DNA of 64,000 nt from Yoonia sp034652275 (GCF_034652275.1 NZ_JAXIWG010000001.1:1550001-1614000); one strand, 5' to 3'; shown: positions 17,650 to 27,554, numbered from the stretch's first letter. Notes: a model not told the origin generated them from the sequence alone. Program-made: numbers and translations.

Positions 17650-20600
17650 CTAGTGGAAATCCCGCGATTTGGGGATCACGCGCACATCGCGCGGATGATG
17701 CGCGCGCGGGTCACCCCCGATAGGGCGGCGCACCTCGTCGGCATGGGCAAGGGGCGGGTTCATGCGATCCTCGGACAGGCGTTCGAGCGCATCGCTGCGG
17801 TCGGTCAGTACATGGGCCACCACATGGATCACGTCGCCGTCGCGCTGGACCACGCCATGCACGTCGATCAGGCGGGCCTGCATCACGACCTTGCGGTTGG
17901 CCTCCATCACCTTGGGCCAGACGACCAGATTGGCAACACCGGTTTCATCCTCGAGCGTGATGAAACACACGCCCTTGGCGCTGCCGGGGCGCTGGCGGAT
18001 CAGCACGACGCCCGCCAGCTTTACCGGCTGCCCGCTGCGCATCTGCGCAAGGTCCGCCGCCGGACGATAGCCTTGCCGCGTCATGCTGCGGCGCAGGAAG
18101 GACAAAGGATGCGCCTTCAGCGACAGGCGCAGGGTCTGGTAATCGGCGACCACCTGTTCGCAGACAGGCATCTGCGGCAGATCGAACCGGACCTCGGCCC
18201 CTTCGTCGCGGGTGTCGGCAAACAGCGGCAGGTCGGGCGCATCGCGCAAAGCGCGGGCCTCCCACAGGGCCTGCCGGCGGTCGAGCGTCATCGACCGCAG
18301 CGCATCCGCCGTCGCCAGCCTTTGCACCGTGCCGGCATCCAATTTCGCGCGGGTTTTCATATCCTTGAGATCATCAAAGGGCCGCCCCCGCGCACCCATG
18401 ATCCGCTGCGCCATATCGCGGCGCATCCCGTCGATCTGGCGCAACCCCAGCCGGACGGCGAACACACCGGGGGCCAGCGGTTCAAGGCTGTTGTCCCAGT
18501 CGGAATAATTCACATCCGCTGCCCGCACGATCACGCCATGTTCACGGGCATCGCGCACGATCTGGGCGGGGGCGTAAAAGCCCATCGGTTGGGAATTCAG
18601 AAGTGCTGCGCAGAACACGTCGGGATAATGGCATTTGATCCAAGAGGAGATATAGACCAGCAGCGCGAAACTGGCGGCATGGCTTTCGGGGAAACCGTAA
18701 TCGCCAAAGCCCTTGATCTGGTTGAAACAGCGCGCCGCGAATTCGGGATCATAGCCGCGCCGGATCATGCGGCCGACCATCTTTTCCTCGAGCGCGCCGA
18801 TGGTGCCATGCGACCGGAAGGTCGCCATCGCCTTGCGCAGTTCGTTCGCCTCTTTCGTCGAAAACTCGGCGGCGAGCATCGCGATCTTCATTGCCTGTTC
18901 CTGAAAAATCGGCACACCGAGCGTGCGGCCCAGCACCTTTTTCAATTCGTCGGGGTCATGCTGCGGGCCGGGGGTGGGGTATTCCACCGCCTCGGCCCCG
19001 CTGCGACGGCGCAGGTAAGGATGCACCATATCGCCCTGAATAGGGCCGGGGCGGACGATGGCGACCTGAATGACCAGATCGTAAAACTTGCGCGGTTTCA
19101 GCCGTGGCAGCATGTTCATCTGCGCGCGGCTTTCGACCTGAAACGTGCCAAGGCTGTCGCCCTTGCACAGCATGTCATAGACGGCGGGGTCCTCCTGCGG
19201 GACGGTTGCCAGATCGAACCGCTTGCCGTGATGGGCGGCGATCAGGTCAAACGCCTTGCGGATGCAGGTCAGCATGCCCAGCGCCAGCACATCGACCTTC
19301 AAGATGCGCAATTCGTCGATATCATCCTTATCCCATTCGATGAAACTGCGCTCGGGCATCGCGCCATTGCCGATGGGCACCGTTTCGGTCAGCGCCTTTT
19401 CGGTCAGAATGAACCCGCCGACATGCTGGCCCAGATGACGCGGCATGCCGATCATCTGGTCGGCCAGCCGGATCGTGCGCGCCATCAGCGGATCACGCAG
19501 GTCGATCCCCGCCTCGGCGGCCTGCGCGGCCCCAATCTCGCGGCCCCACGACCCCCAGATCGTCTTGGCCAGTGCGGTTGTGACATCCTCGGACAGGCCC
19601 ATGACGCGCCCCACCTCGCGCACGGCCATGCGCGGGCGGTAATGGATCACCGTGGCGCAGAGGGCGGCACGGTTGCGGCCATATTTGTCATAGATATGCT
19701 GGATCACCTCCTCGCGGCGTTCATGTTCGAAATCCACATCGATATCGGGGGGTTCCTTGCGTTCCTCGCTGATGAACCGCTCAAACAGCAGGTCGTTCTT
19801 GGCGGGGTCCACGGCGGTGATCCCCAGCACATAGCAGACGGCGGAATTGGCGGCAGACCCGCGCCCCTGACACAGGATCGGCGGCTTGCACTGGTTGCGG
19901 GCGAAATCGATGATCTCGTGGATGGTCAGGAAATATTGCGGGATATCAAGCTTGGCGATCAGCGCCAGTTCCTTGCGCAGCGTCGCCTGCAAGGCCGCAG
20001 GCACCCCGTCCGGATAGCGCGCCGCCGCGCCCCGCCATGTCAATTCCTCCAGATATTCCTGCGGGCTGCGCCCTGCGGGGACAGTTTCATGCGGATATTC
20101 ATAGGCCAGATCGCGCAGATCAAAGGCGCAGGCATCCGCCACCTCGCGCGTCGCGCGGATCGCATGGGGCCAGTCCGCGAAAAGCCGCACCATCTGCGCG
20201 GGCGATTTCAGGTGCCGTTCGGCATTGGCATCCAGCAGAAACCCCGCCTTGGCGATCGTGGTCTTGTGCCGGATACAGGTCATCACATCCTGCAACGGGC
20301 GGCGGTCAGGCGCATGGTAATGCACGTCGTTGGTGGCCAGAATGGACAGCCCGTGCCTGCGCGCCAAAGCATCAAGGCGATTGATCCGCGCGCGGTCATC
20401 GCCACGATACAGACAGCTTGCCGCGATATGGCGCAGGCCCGGCAAAGCGCGCGCCAGACGCGGCAAACCCGCCGCAAAATGCCCCAGATCCGCCCCCGGT
20501 ACGGCGATCAACTGCACGCCCGCGGCATGGGCGGCCAGATCATCAAGGCTGATGTCGCAGACCCCCTTGGCCTGCCAGTCACCGCCTGCATCCTGCATCT

Positions 20601-20955
20601 TGCCTTTGGACAACAACCGGCAAAGCCGCCCGTAAGCCGCGCGATCCCGCGGATAGGCCAGAAACACCTCGCCGGTGATCAATCCCAAGCGGCAGCCGAT
20701 GACAGGGGTGATCCCCGCCCGTCGCGCCGCTGTATGCAGCCGCACGACACCGGCCATGGTATTGAGATCGGCACAGCCAAGCCTGTCATAGCCCAAGGCA
20801 TGCGCCGTCGCCGCCAGATCCACCGCATCGGACGCGCCGCGCAGGAACGAAAAGCAGGTCGTCACCCCCAGTTCGACAAAATCCGCGCGCGGATTGGGCG
20901 CGAAACCGTCGCCTTCCAATTCCCGTCTGGGGTGCTGATGGTCATTCTGCGGCAT
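17650..20955 (-). CDS. dnaE2: Error-prone DNA polymerase ImuC/DnaE2
   Basis: Second DNA polymerase III alpha subunit that performs translesion synthesis with ImuB. The 1101 residues begin with a PHP domain ('FVELGVTTCFSFLRGASDAVDLA'), carry the polymerase aspartates in 'PPDIDVDFEHERREEV', and end with an OB fold ('VKLAGVVLIRQRPGSAKGVCFITLED'). The ATG at 20955 is preferred over a TTG 24 bases upstream. It is the last gene of the imuA-imuB-dnaE2 cassette, 60 bases after imuB, under the LexA box at 23158-23172. Confidence 0.93.
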   Translation of the reverse strand: MPQNDHQHPRRELEGDGFAPNPRADFVELGVTTCFSFLRGASDAVDLAATAHALGYDRLGCADLNTMAGVVRLHTAARRAGITPVIGCRLGLITGEVFLAYPRDRAAYGRLCRLLSKGKMQDAGGDWQAKGVCDISLDDLAAHAAGVQLIAVPGADLGHFAAGLPRLARALPGLRHIAASCLYRGDDRARINRLDALARRHGLSILATNDVHYHAPDRRPLQDVMTCIRHKTTIAKAGFLLDANAERHLKSPAQMVRLFADWPHAIRATREVADACAFDLRDLAYEYPHETVPAGRSPQEYLEELTWRGAAARYPDGVPAALQATLRKELALIAKLDIPQYFLTIHEIIDFARNQCKPPILCQGRGSAANSAVCYVLGITAVDPAKNDLLFERFISEERKEPPDIDVDFEHERREEVIQHIYDKYGRNRAALCATVIHYRPRMAVREVGRVMGLSEDVTTALAKTIWGSWGREIGAAQAAEAGIDLRDPLMARTIRLADQMIGMPRHLGQHVGGFILTEKALTETVPIGNGAMPERSFIEWDKDDIDELRILKVDVLALGMLTCIRKAFDLIAAHHGKRFDLATVPQEDPAVYDMLCKGDSLGTFQVESRAQMNMLPRLKPRKFYDLVIQVAIVRPGPIQGDMVHPYLRRRSGAEAVEYPTPGPQHDPDELKKVLGRTLGVPIFQEQAMKIAMLAAEFSTKEANELRKAMATFRSHGTIGALEEKMVGRMIRRGYDPEFAARCFNQIKGFGDYGFPESHAASFALLVYISSWIKCHYPDVFCAALLNSQPMGFYAPAQIVRDAREHGVIVRAADVNYSDWDNSLEPLAPGVFAVRLGLRQIDGMRRDMAQRIMGARGRPFDDLKDMKTRAKLDAGTVQRLATADALRSMTLDRRQALWEARALRDAPDLPLFADTRDEGAEVRFDLPQMPVCEQVVADYQTLRLSLKAHPLSFLRRSMTRQGYRPAADLAQMRSGQPVKLAGVVLIRQRPGSAKGVCFITLEDETGVANLVVWPKVMEANRKVVMQARLIDVHGVVQRDGDVIHVVAHVLTDRSDALERLSEDRMNPPLAHADEVRRPIGGDPRAHHPRDVRVIPKSRDFH

Positions 20956-21015
20956 GACACCCCGACTTCTTTTTTCCAAAAATACTCCCGCCGGAGGCAG
21001 CGCGACCCATCCCCA

Positions 21016-22548
21016 TCACACGAACATCCCGTGGACAAACCAGCGCGGATCACCGCCGCGCCCGTCTGTGTGCAGCCCTTCGCGGTAAAGCCACAACCGC
21101 TGGCCCGCCTGATCCTCGACCTTGAAATAATCGCGCAGGCGGGTGCCGGGGCGGTCTTTCCACCATTCGGGCGCGATGCGTTCGGGACCTGCATAGCGGG
21201 CCACGCGGTGGGTCTGGCGGCGCCAGACGAATTGCGCGGGCGGACCTTCGGGGACGGCGTAAAGCACGCGCACCTCCTCGGGCTGATCGAGCAGCCGCAG
21301 CGGGCGTTCGTTGGCAGGCACAGGCATCAGCGCGGGCATATCGGCCATGGCAGGCAAGCGCGCCTCGGCCCGTTCGGGGATGTGGCTGGCGCGCAGGACG
21401 GGGCGGGTCACGGCACGATCCCCGAAACGCGCGGTCAGCCGGTCGAGCAGATGCGCCAATTGCAGATCATCGTCCGACCCGCCGTCAAGGTGGCTCTGGA
21501 CGTTCTGCACCGCGCCCAGATCGGCGGCTTCGAGCGTGATCAGATCGAACCCATAGCCGGGATTGATGCGGTCCACCTTGTCGCGGAACAGCCCGTGCAG
21601 ATGCACCGGATCGCGTGACAGGGCGGACATGGCCACCGACAGATGGCTGATGTCGCCATCCGTGCGATAGATGGTCAGATGCAGCCGCCGGCAGCCTTGG
21701 CCCGCCTGCTGCAACCTATCACACAGATCCTCGCAGAGCGCGGGCAGATAGGGGCTGGGGTCGAAAATCGGCTCTGCCAGACGGCTTTGCACGACAAACC
21801 GCGGTGCAGGATCGACGCTCGACACAGGTTCCGCGCGCTTGCCCAAAGCCTGATCCAGCCGCAGCAGCGGATTGGCCACCAGCTCCGCTTTGGCGAAACG
21901 GCGGGTCAGCGACAGGCGCGGCACATCCATCACCGCCCCGATGGTTTTCAGCCCCAGACGACGTAACAGCAGCACCGTCGCGCCATCCAGCCGCAATCCG
22001 GTCACAGGCAAAGCACCCAGTTTCACCGCCACCTCATCCGCGCCACAGATCGCGCGCACCGGACCAAACCGCGCAAGCGCCCAGGCCGCCCCCCAGGTGG
22101 GGGCCACGGCCACGCGCGCGGTGAGCCCGAGCAAGGACAATTGCGTCTCCATCTCGACCAGCATCGCGGCCTCGCCACCCAGCAGATGGTCGGACCCCGT
22201 GGTATCAAGGATCAGGCCGTCCTCGCCGTCGCGCACGGTCCACGGACACCAGCGCCGCGCCCAGAGCACCAGCCGGTCAAGCGCGGCAAGGTCCCCCGCC
22301 TGATCGGCATAGGCGACCTGCAGGTCAGGGCAGATCGCGCGCATATCCACCACGCGCGACCCCGCCATGATCCCCGCCAGCCGCGCGGCACGGTTGGCGG
22401 CATGCACGACAGGGCCGTGATGCCCTTCGCGCGCCAGCACCAGCGGGATATCATCCGGCGGCGCGTTGCCCTGCCGGTCCATCACCCGCGTCCAGCGTTC
22501 GATCGGAAACTGCGGCAACCAGATCGACACGATCCGCCGCCCGGTCAT
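21016..22548 (-). CDS. imuB: ImuB, Y-family polymerase-like mutagenesis protein
   Basis: Bridges the beta clamp and DnaE2 in SOS mutagenesis. The 510-residue protein has the Y-family fold but its N-terminus reads MTGRRIVSIWLPQFPIERW, without the catalytic aspartate pair found in active DinB, as expected of ImuB. The start at 22548 is chosen because it matches this family N-terminus; it lies inside the end of imuA (98-base overlap), which couples the genes. An extension upstream of it has no homology. Confidence 0.88.
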   Translation of the reverse strand: MTGRRIVSIWLPQFPIERWTRVMDRQGNAPPDDIPLVLAREGHHGPVVHAANRAARLAGIMAGSRVVDMRAICPDLQVAYADQAGDLAALDRLVLWARRWCPWTVRDGEDGLILDTTGSDHLLGGEAAMLVEMETQLSLLGLTARVAVAPTWGAAWALARFGPVRAICGADEVAVKLGALPVTGLRLDGATVLLLRRLGLKTIGAVMDVPRLSLTRRFAKAELVANPLLRLDQALGKRAEPVSSVDPAPRFVVQSRLAEPIFDPSPYLPALCEDLCDRLQQAGQGCRRLHLTIYRTDGDISHLSVAMSALSRDPVHLHGLFRDKVDRINPGYGFDLITLEAADLGAVQNVQSHLDGGSDDDLQLAHLLDRLTARFGDRAVTRPVLRASHIPERAEARLPAMADMPALMPVPANERPLRLLDQPEEVRVLYAVPEGPPAQFVWRRQTHRVARYAGPERIAPEWWKDRPGTRLRDYFKVEDQAGQRLWLYREGLHTDGRGGDPRWFVHGMFV

Positions 22549-23128
22549 AGGTGGCCACCCATGCGCCCGGCTTGGCATGGCGCGACCGGAACAAATCGAC
22601 CGCCCAGCGCGGCGCCCCCGGCGCTTGGCTGTCGTGCGGATGCGGGGCGGAGGGGCGCGCCCCGATCCGCCAGCGGTCGCGTGCCGCACTCAGGTTGGGA
22701 TGCGCCGCGCGCCGGATCAGCCAGCAGGGCACACCCGCCGCCTCGGACCGCAAGGCAAGCCGCTTGGTCGCAGTGAAATCCAGCGCCGCCGGATCGCCCC
22801 AGATCTCGCCGATGACGCCCCCCAGACTGCGGCAGCGCAAACCTTCCTCCATCGCCCAGAGCACATCTGCGGCGCGCGACAGGTGCAGCGTGATCAGCGG
22901 CCGCGCGGCCCCAAGCCCCGCCAGCGAAGGATACCCGCTTTCCTTGCGCGACAGGCGGTCCTGCACCCAGAGCAAAGGCCGCTGCCCGCGCGGCAGGCGT
23001 GCCAGCGCAAAGCCCAAGGCAGCGGCATCGGCGGCGGTTTCGACAAAGGCCTCGGACAAGGTAAGCCGGGCCAGCCCCGGCTGAGGCGGCACGCCTTGCG
23101 GCGTTTTCTGCATACGAAGCAAACCCAT
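22451..23128 (-). CDS. imuA: ImuA, SulA/RecA-like mutagenesis accessory protein
   Basis: First gene of the cassette, 225 residues, with a degenerate RecA-like core ('EAFVETAADAAALGFALARL', 'PLLWVQDRLSRKESGYPSLAGLG', 'RPLITLHLSRAADVLWAMEEGLRC'). The ATG at 23128 lies 30 bases from the LexA box. ImuA interacts with RecA and ImuB in studied species. The C-terminal coding region overlaps imuB in another frame. Confidence 0.85.
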   Translation of the reverse strand: MGLLRMQKTPQGVPPQPGLARLTLSEAFVETAADAAALGFALARLPRGQRPLLWVQDRLSRKESGYPSLAGLGAARPLITLHLSRAADVLWAMEEGLRCRSLGGVIGEIWGDPAALDFTATKRLALRSEAAGVPCWLIRRAAHPNLSAARDRWRIGARPSAPHPHDSQAPGAPRWAVDLFRSRHAKPGAWVATYDRAADRVDLVAAVSDRTLDAGDGPAGQRAAG

Positions 23129-23157
23129 ACACGTCACACCTAATTTCGGATCAAAAT

Positions 23158-23172
23158 GTTCATGCTTTGTTC
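23158..23172 (+). promoter_or_regulatory. LexA (SOS) box upstream of imuA
   Basis: GTTC-ATGCTTT-GTTC, an exact match to the alphaproteobacterial LexA direct repeat GTTC-N7-GTTC. It is 29 bases upstream of the imuA start, where it would block transcription of imuA-imuB-dnaE2 until DNA damage. Confidence 0.85.
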
Positions 23173-23322
23173 TAGTCGATTGCACTGATTCTGACAATCC
23201 GCCAGCCGTCTCTGGCACGGGATGTCGCAGGCGAAAGCCATGGTGCGCAGGACAAAGAACAATCGGACCAGCCTGCAATTTCCGCTTGTTCTCGACGCTT
23301 CATTGCTGCTAGACCCCGCGGC

Positions 23323-23412
23323 GGAGATGTGGCCGAGTGGTCGAAGGCGCTCCCCTGCTAAGGGAGTAGGCGGGAAACCGTCTCGAGGGTTCGAATCCCT
23401 TCGTCTCCGCCA
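23323..23412 (+). tRNA. tRNA-Ser (anticodon GCU)
   Basis: Acceptor GGAGATG (23323-23329) pairs with CGTCTCC, followed by discriminator G and an encoded CCA. The anticodon loop CTGCTAA sits on stem CTCCC/GGGAG, giving anticodon GCU for AGC/AGU serine codons. A long variable arm (TAGGCGGGAAACCGTCTCG) and the TTCGAAT T-loop complete a class II tRNA. Confidence 0.97.
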
Positions 23413-23415
23413 CAG

Positions 23416-23432
23416 CGCCTTCGTAGGCGTTT
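23416..23432 (+). terminator. Short hairpin after tRNA-Ser
   Basis: CGCCT-TCGT-AGGCG followed by TTT, four bases after the CCA. The stem is only five pairs, so it is a weak terminator or processing hairpin. Confidence 0.45.
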
Positions 23433-23894
23433 GATGTAAATCAACTTTTTGTTTCCCATCACCGCAAGGTACATTTCAGGGTACATGTCCGCGTCATGGA
23501 ACAAGCCCCCTCTTGCATTTGACTCGGGGCAGCATGCCGTTTGTCAAACCGGTCAACATTTTGATTTACAGGATGTCTAACTCTCGTTCCGCCAGTAACG
23601 CCTCCGTCACTTCCTCCAGCAACGCCCTGTTCTGGGTCAGCGTATGCACCGCCAGTACCTCGCCGGTTTCAGCCGTTCGTTGATCTTGTGCTGCTGCAGC
23701 GCGATCAGCATGTGGCGCTTGTCGCGACCGACAGGCGCATAGATCAGCCCGGTCTTGCCAGGGCCCCGTTGGCACCCCTCCGCGACGGCGAGGTCGGTGG
23801 CTTGATCTACGTCGCTGTGGGCGCTGGCCCCATCTCGAGTGACAGCGCCGCCCGATGGCGAGATCTGTGCGCGGACGGGCAGCGACATGTCCAG
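23433..23894. other. Degenerate accessory DNA downstream of tRNA-Ser
   Basis: Contains near-repeats GGTACATTTCA and GGGTACATG at 23468-23488 and fragments of coding-like sequence on the minus strand in two frames, 23566-23775 (ends 'LLEEVTEALLAERELDIL') and 23637-23897 ('GKTGLIYAPVGRDKRHMLIALQQHKINERLKPARYW'). They could be pieces of one broken gene; I do not recognise the family. No intact integrase is present. The position at the tRNA 3' end suggests an eroded integration site. Confidence 0.4.
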
Positions 23895-24122
23895 CATGGC
23901 TTCAAAGTCTCCGGTAGCGGCAAAGGTAGTTGTTATGACAATGCAACCGTCGCGACGTTCTTCAAAACCATCAAGGCCAAGCTGATCTGGCGGCGGTCAT
24001 GGGCAACGACGCGGTAAGCCGGGATGGCAATCGTCGAATACACCGACGGGTACTATAATCCGCGACGACGCCACTCAACACTGGGCTGGACAAGCCCGGT
24101 CGCCTTCGAACGGAAAGTGGCT
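23895..24122 (+). mobile_element. IS3-family transposase OrfB remnant
   Basis: The translation 'GKGSCYDNATVATFFKTIKAKLIWRRSW' followed, after an in-frame TAA at 24015, by 'MAIVEYTDGYYNPRRRHSTLGWTSPVAFE' is the C-terminal catalytic end of IS3-type OrfB (the last DDE acidic region and the YNxxRRHSxLG motif). The N-terminal part, OrfA and recognisable inverted repeats are missing, and the internal stop shows it is dead. It lies between the tRNA and the aromatic catabolic region. Confidence 0.85.
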
Positions 24123-24198
24123 TCAACGGGCACTCGGGGCGGCAAAAACACGCGACAGGTCCAATACCGCGCCGCCCCATACAAAACAGCAGCGATGC

Positions 24199-25638
24199 TC
24201 ACAGCTGCACCGTCACCCATCGGAGTTGCGTCATCGCCTCCATGTCGGCATCGGTTCCTTCACGACCGAAACCGGATTGGCCGTTACCACCGAAAGGAAC
24301 ATGCGCCTCGTCGTGAACCGTGGGACCATTCACGTGGCACATCCCCGCTTGTATGTTCTGGGCAAAGTGCAGGGCTTTGTTGATGTCCTTGGTAAAGATC
24401 GCCGACGACAGGCCAAATTCGGAATCGTTGGCCCGCCTGAGGCCTTCCTCGTAGCTGTCTATGGGATAGATCGCGGTGACCGGACCAAAGGTTTCGGTCC
24501 GGCAAACCGTCATGCTTTCATCGACTTGCGTCAGGATCGTCGGCATACATTTGTTTCCGTCAAACCAGCCACCAGCAGCAACGGTGGCACCTTTTGCGAC
24601 CGCATCCGCGATATGCGCCTTGACGCGATCTCTTTGGCGTTCGGAAACGATAGGAGCGACCAAAGTGTCAGGATCGCGCAGATCACCAGCCTTTGCATTG
24701 TCTGCAAGGGCCACAAAGCGCGTGACGAAGTCATCAAAGATCGGTCGTTCGACGTAGAATCGGCTGGAGCCGATACAAAGCTGGCCTGCGAACAGGAAGA
24801 TGGAACGCGCCGCCAGCGGCATGCAGGTATCAAGATCGGCATCGGCAAGAACAACCGTTGCGCTTTTACCGCCAAGCTCGAGCGTATGAGGCGTCCTGTT
24901 CCTGCTACAAACTTCGGCGATATGCTGACCGACGGCGGACGATCCGGTAAAGGTCAGAAAGTCGATGTCGGGGCTGCTGGTCAGATCATCGCCGATCTCG
25001 GCACCAAAGCCTGTGACAACATTGTAGGCACCGCCCGGCACGCCGGCATCCGCAAATATCCGCGCGATCAGAACCGTAAGATGCGGCGCCATTTCGGAAG
25101 GCAGATGCACAACCGTGTTGCCAAGGGCCAGCGCATTGGCAACAAGGCGCGTGGTCTTGATCAGCGGCACATTGAACGGGGTGATAACGCCGACCACGCC
25201 TCTCGGCTCGCGCAGCGTCATCGAGAACTTGCCAGGCACATCCGAGGGGATCGTTTCACCGCGCATGTTCCGGCACATGCCGGCTGCGGCGCGGATCATT
25301 GCCAATCCCTTTGTGTACTCGAACATCGCCTTGCCCAAGGGCGAGCCTATTTCGTCGATCAGACAATCCAGTATTTCGGCCTTGCGCTCTTCCAAAAGCT
25401 CGGCAGCCCGCAAGAGCCAGCGTTCCCTTTGGGTCGGTGTCGTGACCTTATAGGCCGGAAAGGCGGCTTTGGCGGCGGCGATCGCCTTGCGGATATCGCC
25501 GCCAGTCCCCTTTGCCGCAAGAGCGTAGACACTGTCGTCCAATGGGTTCAGGACTTCAAAGGTTTCGCCACCTTCGGCACCGCACCACTGGCCACCGATA
25601 AAGTGATGAAGCGTCTCAACCTTGGGTGCTACGTCCAT
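24199..25638 (-). CDS. Aldehyde dehydrogenase (aromatic aldehyde type)
   Basis: A 479-residue NAD(P)-dependent aldehyde dehydrogenase. The general base is in 'LELGGKS', the catalytic cysteine in 'FAGQLCIGSSRFYVE'; 'ITPFNVPLIKT' and 'PFGGNGQSGFGREGT' are typical of the benzaldehyde/vanillin/salicylaldehyde group. It is the last gene of the TRAP operon (16-base gap after dctM), so it probably oxidises an aldehyde connected with the imported compound. Its base composition appears slightly less GC-rich than its neighbours and its stop abuts the IS remnant. Confidence 0.85.
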   Translation of the reverse strand: MDVAPKVETLHHFIGGQWCGAEGGETFEVLNPLDDSVYALAAKGTGGDIRKAIAAAKAAFPAYKVTTPTQRERWLLRAAELLEERKAEILDCLIDEIGSPLGKAMFEYTKGLAMIRAAAGMCRNMRGETIPSDVPGKFSMTLREPRGVVGVITPFNVPLIKTTRLVANALALGNTVVHLPSEMAPHLTVLIARIFADAGVPGGAYNVVTGFGAEIGDDLTSSPDIDFLTFTGSSAVGQHIAEVCSRNRTPHTLELGGKSATVVLADADLDTCMPLAARSIFLFAGQLCIGSSRFYVERPIFDDFVTRFVALADNAKAGDLRDPDTLVAPIVSERQRDRVKAHIADAVAKGATVAAGGWFDGNKCMPTILTQVDESMTVCRTETFGPVTAIYPIDSYEEGLRRANDSEFGLSSAIFTKDINKALHFAQNIQAGMCHVNGPTVHDEAHVPFGGNGQSGFGREGTDADMEAMTQLRWVTVQL

Positions 25639-25653
25639 TGTCAGCTCACTTTG

Positions 25654-27015
25654 CTATCGTCTTGCAAGGGTTTCAGGCAGGTAAAGTGCGATCTGCGGGA
25701 ACATCACCATCAGCGCGATCATCACGGACATCGCAAACCAAAACGGCCAGATCCCGCGAAAGATGGTCCCCAACGGCACATTCGGCACCAGTGATTTCAC
25801 GATGAACACGTTCATCCCGACCGGCGGCGATATCAGCCCTTTTTCCAGCGCCAGCACCACAATGATCCCGAACCAGATCAGGTCCCATTCCAACGCGACC
25901 GCAACCGGTATCACGACAGGGATCGTCAGCACCAGCATGGCGATGCTTTCAAGGAACATGCCCAACACGATATAGATCAGGACAATCACCAGCAGGATGC
26001 CGATTTCCCCGATCGGCAGCGCGGTCAGGATGGTGACAAGCTGGGCAGGCACCTCGGTCAGGGCGATGAACGGGATGAACACAAAGGCCGCGATGATGAT
26101 CAGAAAGATCGTGGCTGTCGCATTCATCGTCTGCAGAATGATCGCCTGAATGGTCACCCAGTTCAGCGTCCGCCGCCAGAGCGCGATCACAAAGGTCAGA
26201 AACGCACCGGCGGCAGAGGCTTCGACCGGCGTGAAAAATCCGGTGTACATCCCCCCGATGGTGATCAGCACCACACCAAGGATCGGACCGGCCTGGCGCA
26301 GCCCGTCCATCCGTTCCGGCCATGACGATTTTTCGCCCGGTGGGCCCATTTCGGGGTTGCGCGCGACCACCAGTTTGATGGCAATCACGAACAGGATGGT
26401 CAGGATAATTCCGGGGATCACGCCCGCCATGAACAGGCGGAAAATGCTTTGTTCGGTCAGCACGGCATACAGGATCATGCCAGCCGACGGCGGGATCAGA
26501 AAGCCAAGCGTGCCGCCCGCAGCCACAGCACCGGTGGCAAGGCTATCGCCATAGCCATAGCGCTTCATCTCGGGCAAGGCGACGCGCCCCATCGTGACCG
26601 CACTGGCAAGCGAAGAGCCGGACAAGGCCGCAAATCCCGCGCAGGCCACGATGGTTGCAGAGGCAAGCCCGCCCTTGCGATGCCCCATCCACCGATAGGC
26701 GGCGGTAAACAGGTCTTTTGAGATCCCCGACGCCCCCGCAAGCGCGCCCATCAGCACGAACATCGGGATCACCAGAAGATTGTAATTCGACGCGGCCTGA
26801 AACGCCTCGCCCGCAAGATTGGAATAGCCGATGCGCAAGGCACGCGCCCACGCCAGATCGGACGCCATACCGTTGGCCAACAACAGGTTTGCATTGGCGA
26901 TGATGGTGCCGACCAGACCCACACCCAGCATCGACAGCGCAACGGGCATCCGCAGCACCAGCAGCACCAGCAAGGACAACAGCCCCAGAATACCCAAAAG
27001 TGTCATGTCGATCAT
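25654..27015 (-). CDS. dctM: TRAP transporter large permease (DctM)
   Basis: A 453-residue inner-membrane protein with about twelve hydrophobic segments, the ion-coupled channel subunit of a tripartite ATP-independent periplasmic importer. The conserved 'GGTLGFLIPPSAGMILYAVLTEQS' and 'ALEKGLISPPVGMNVFIVKSL' motifs are present. It overlaps dctQ by four bases. Together with dctQ and dctP it takes up an organic acid; context suggests an aromatic or phenylpropanoid acid. Confidence 0.93.
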   Translation of the reverse strand: MIDMTLLGILGLLSLLVLLVLRMPVALSMLGVGLVGTIIANANLLLANGMASDLAWARALRIGYSNLAGEAFQAASNYNLLVIPMFVLMGALAGASGISKDLFTAAYRWMGHRKGGLASATIVACAGFAALSGSSLASAVTMGRVALPEMKRYGYGDSLATGAVAAGGTLGFLIPPSAGMILYAVLTEQSIFRLFMAGVIPGIILTILFVIAIKLVVARNPEMGPPGEKSSWPERMDGLRQAGPILGVVLITIGGMYTGFFTPVEASAAGAFLTFVIALWRRTLNWVTIQAIILQTMNATATIFLIIIAAFVFIPFIALTEVPAQLVTILTALPIGEIGILLVIVLIYIVLGMFLESIAMLVLTIPVVIPVAVALEWDLIWFGIIVVLALEKGLISPPVGMNVFIVKSLVPNVPLGTIFRGIWPFWFAMSVMIALMVMFPQIALYLPETLARR

Positions 27016-27554
27016 AGGTCATCTCCGGCGATTTTGAGTTTCTGGACCTTGCCCGACCGCAAGACCTGCCAGATGTCGAGCAACAGCACGACGGCATAGA
27101 TCCCGATCGACACCGACAGCAGGTAATAAAACGGCCCGTAAGGGATCAGCAAAAGCTGTGTGGTTTCGCCGAAACGCGCAGCCGTGCCGCCCGAATGCCA
27201 AAGCCGCCATGACGTGATCGCCAGCAGAACAAAGCCTGCGCATTTGACGATGATCATCGACCAGCTGGCAAAGGCCGGTGACATGTAAGGTTCGACAAAG
27301 TCGATCTCGATATGCGCGCCGGTTCTGGCACCAAGCGGGATCGACAGCGCAACAATCGCCACCAGCATGACGATCAGAATATCCTCTGCCCCGATGATCG
27401 GCGCGTTCAGCGTTTTGCGCATGATCGCGGCATTGAACGCACAATAGACCGTCATGAATGCGAGGACGCCACCACCAAGGATCAGCGAGGTCCAGACGAG
27501 CAGCCGGTCAAGCAGACCGATTATTTTAGGCAAGGGGCGATCGGTATGTTCCAT
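27012..27554 (-). CDS. dctQ: TRAP transporter small permease (DctQ)
   Basis: A 180-residue protein with four membrane helices ('LLVWTSLILGGGVLAFMTVYCAF', 'ILIVMLVAIVALSIPLG', and two more), the small TRAP membrane subunit. The start MEHTDRPLPKIIGLLDRL at 27554 places the first helix at the usual distance; an upstream in-frame start adds unrelated sequence. Coupled to dctM. Confidence 0.88.
   Translation of the reverse strand: MEHTDRPLPKIIGLLDRLLVWTSLILGGGVLAFMTVYCAFNAAIMRKTLNAPIIGAEDILIVMLVAIVALSIPLGARTGAHIEIDFVEPYMSPAFASWSMIIVKCAGFVLLAITSWRLWHSGGTAARFGETTQLLLIPYGPFYYLLSVSIGIYAVVLLLDIWQVLRSGKVQKLKIAGDDL

Noticed and set aside
23222..23434. An open frame that spans the tRNA-Ser gene
   Set aside because: It runs through a perfect class II tRNA; the frame is a chance result of high GC.
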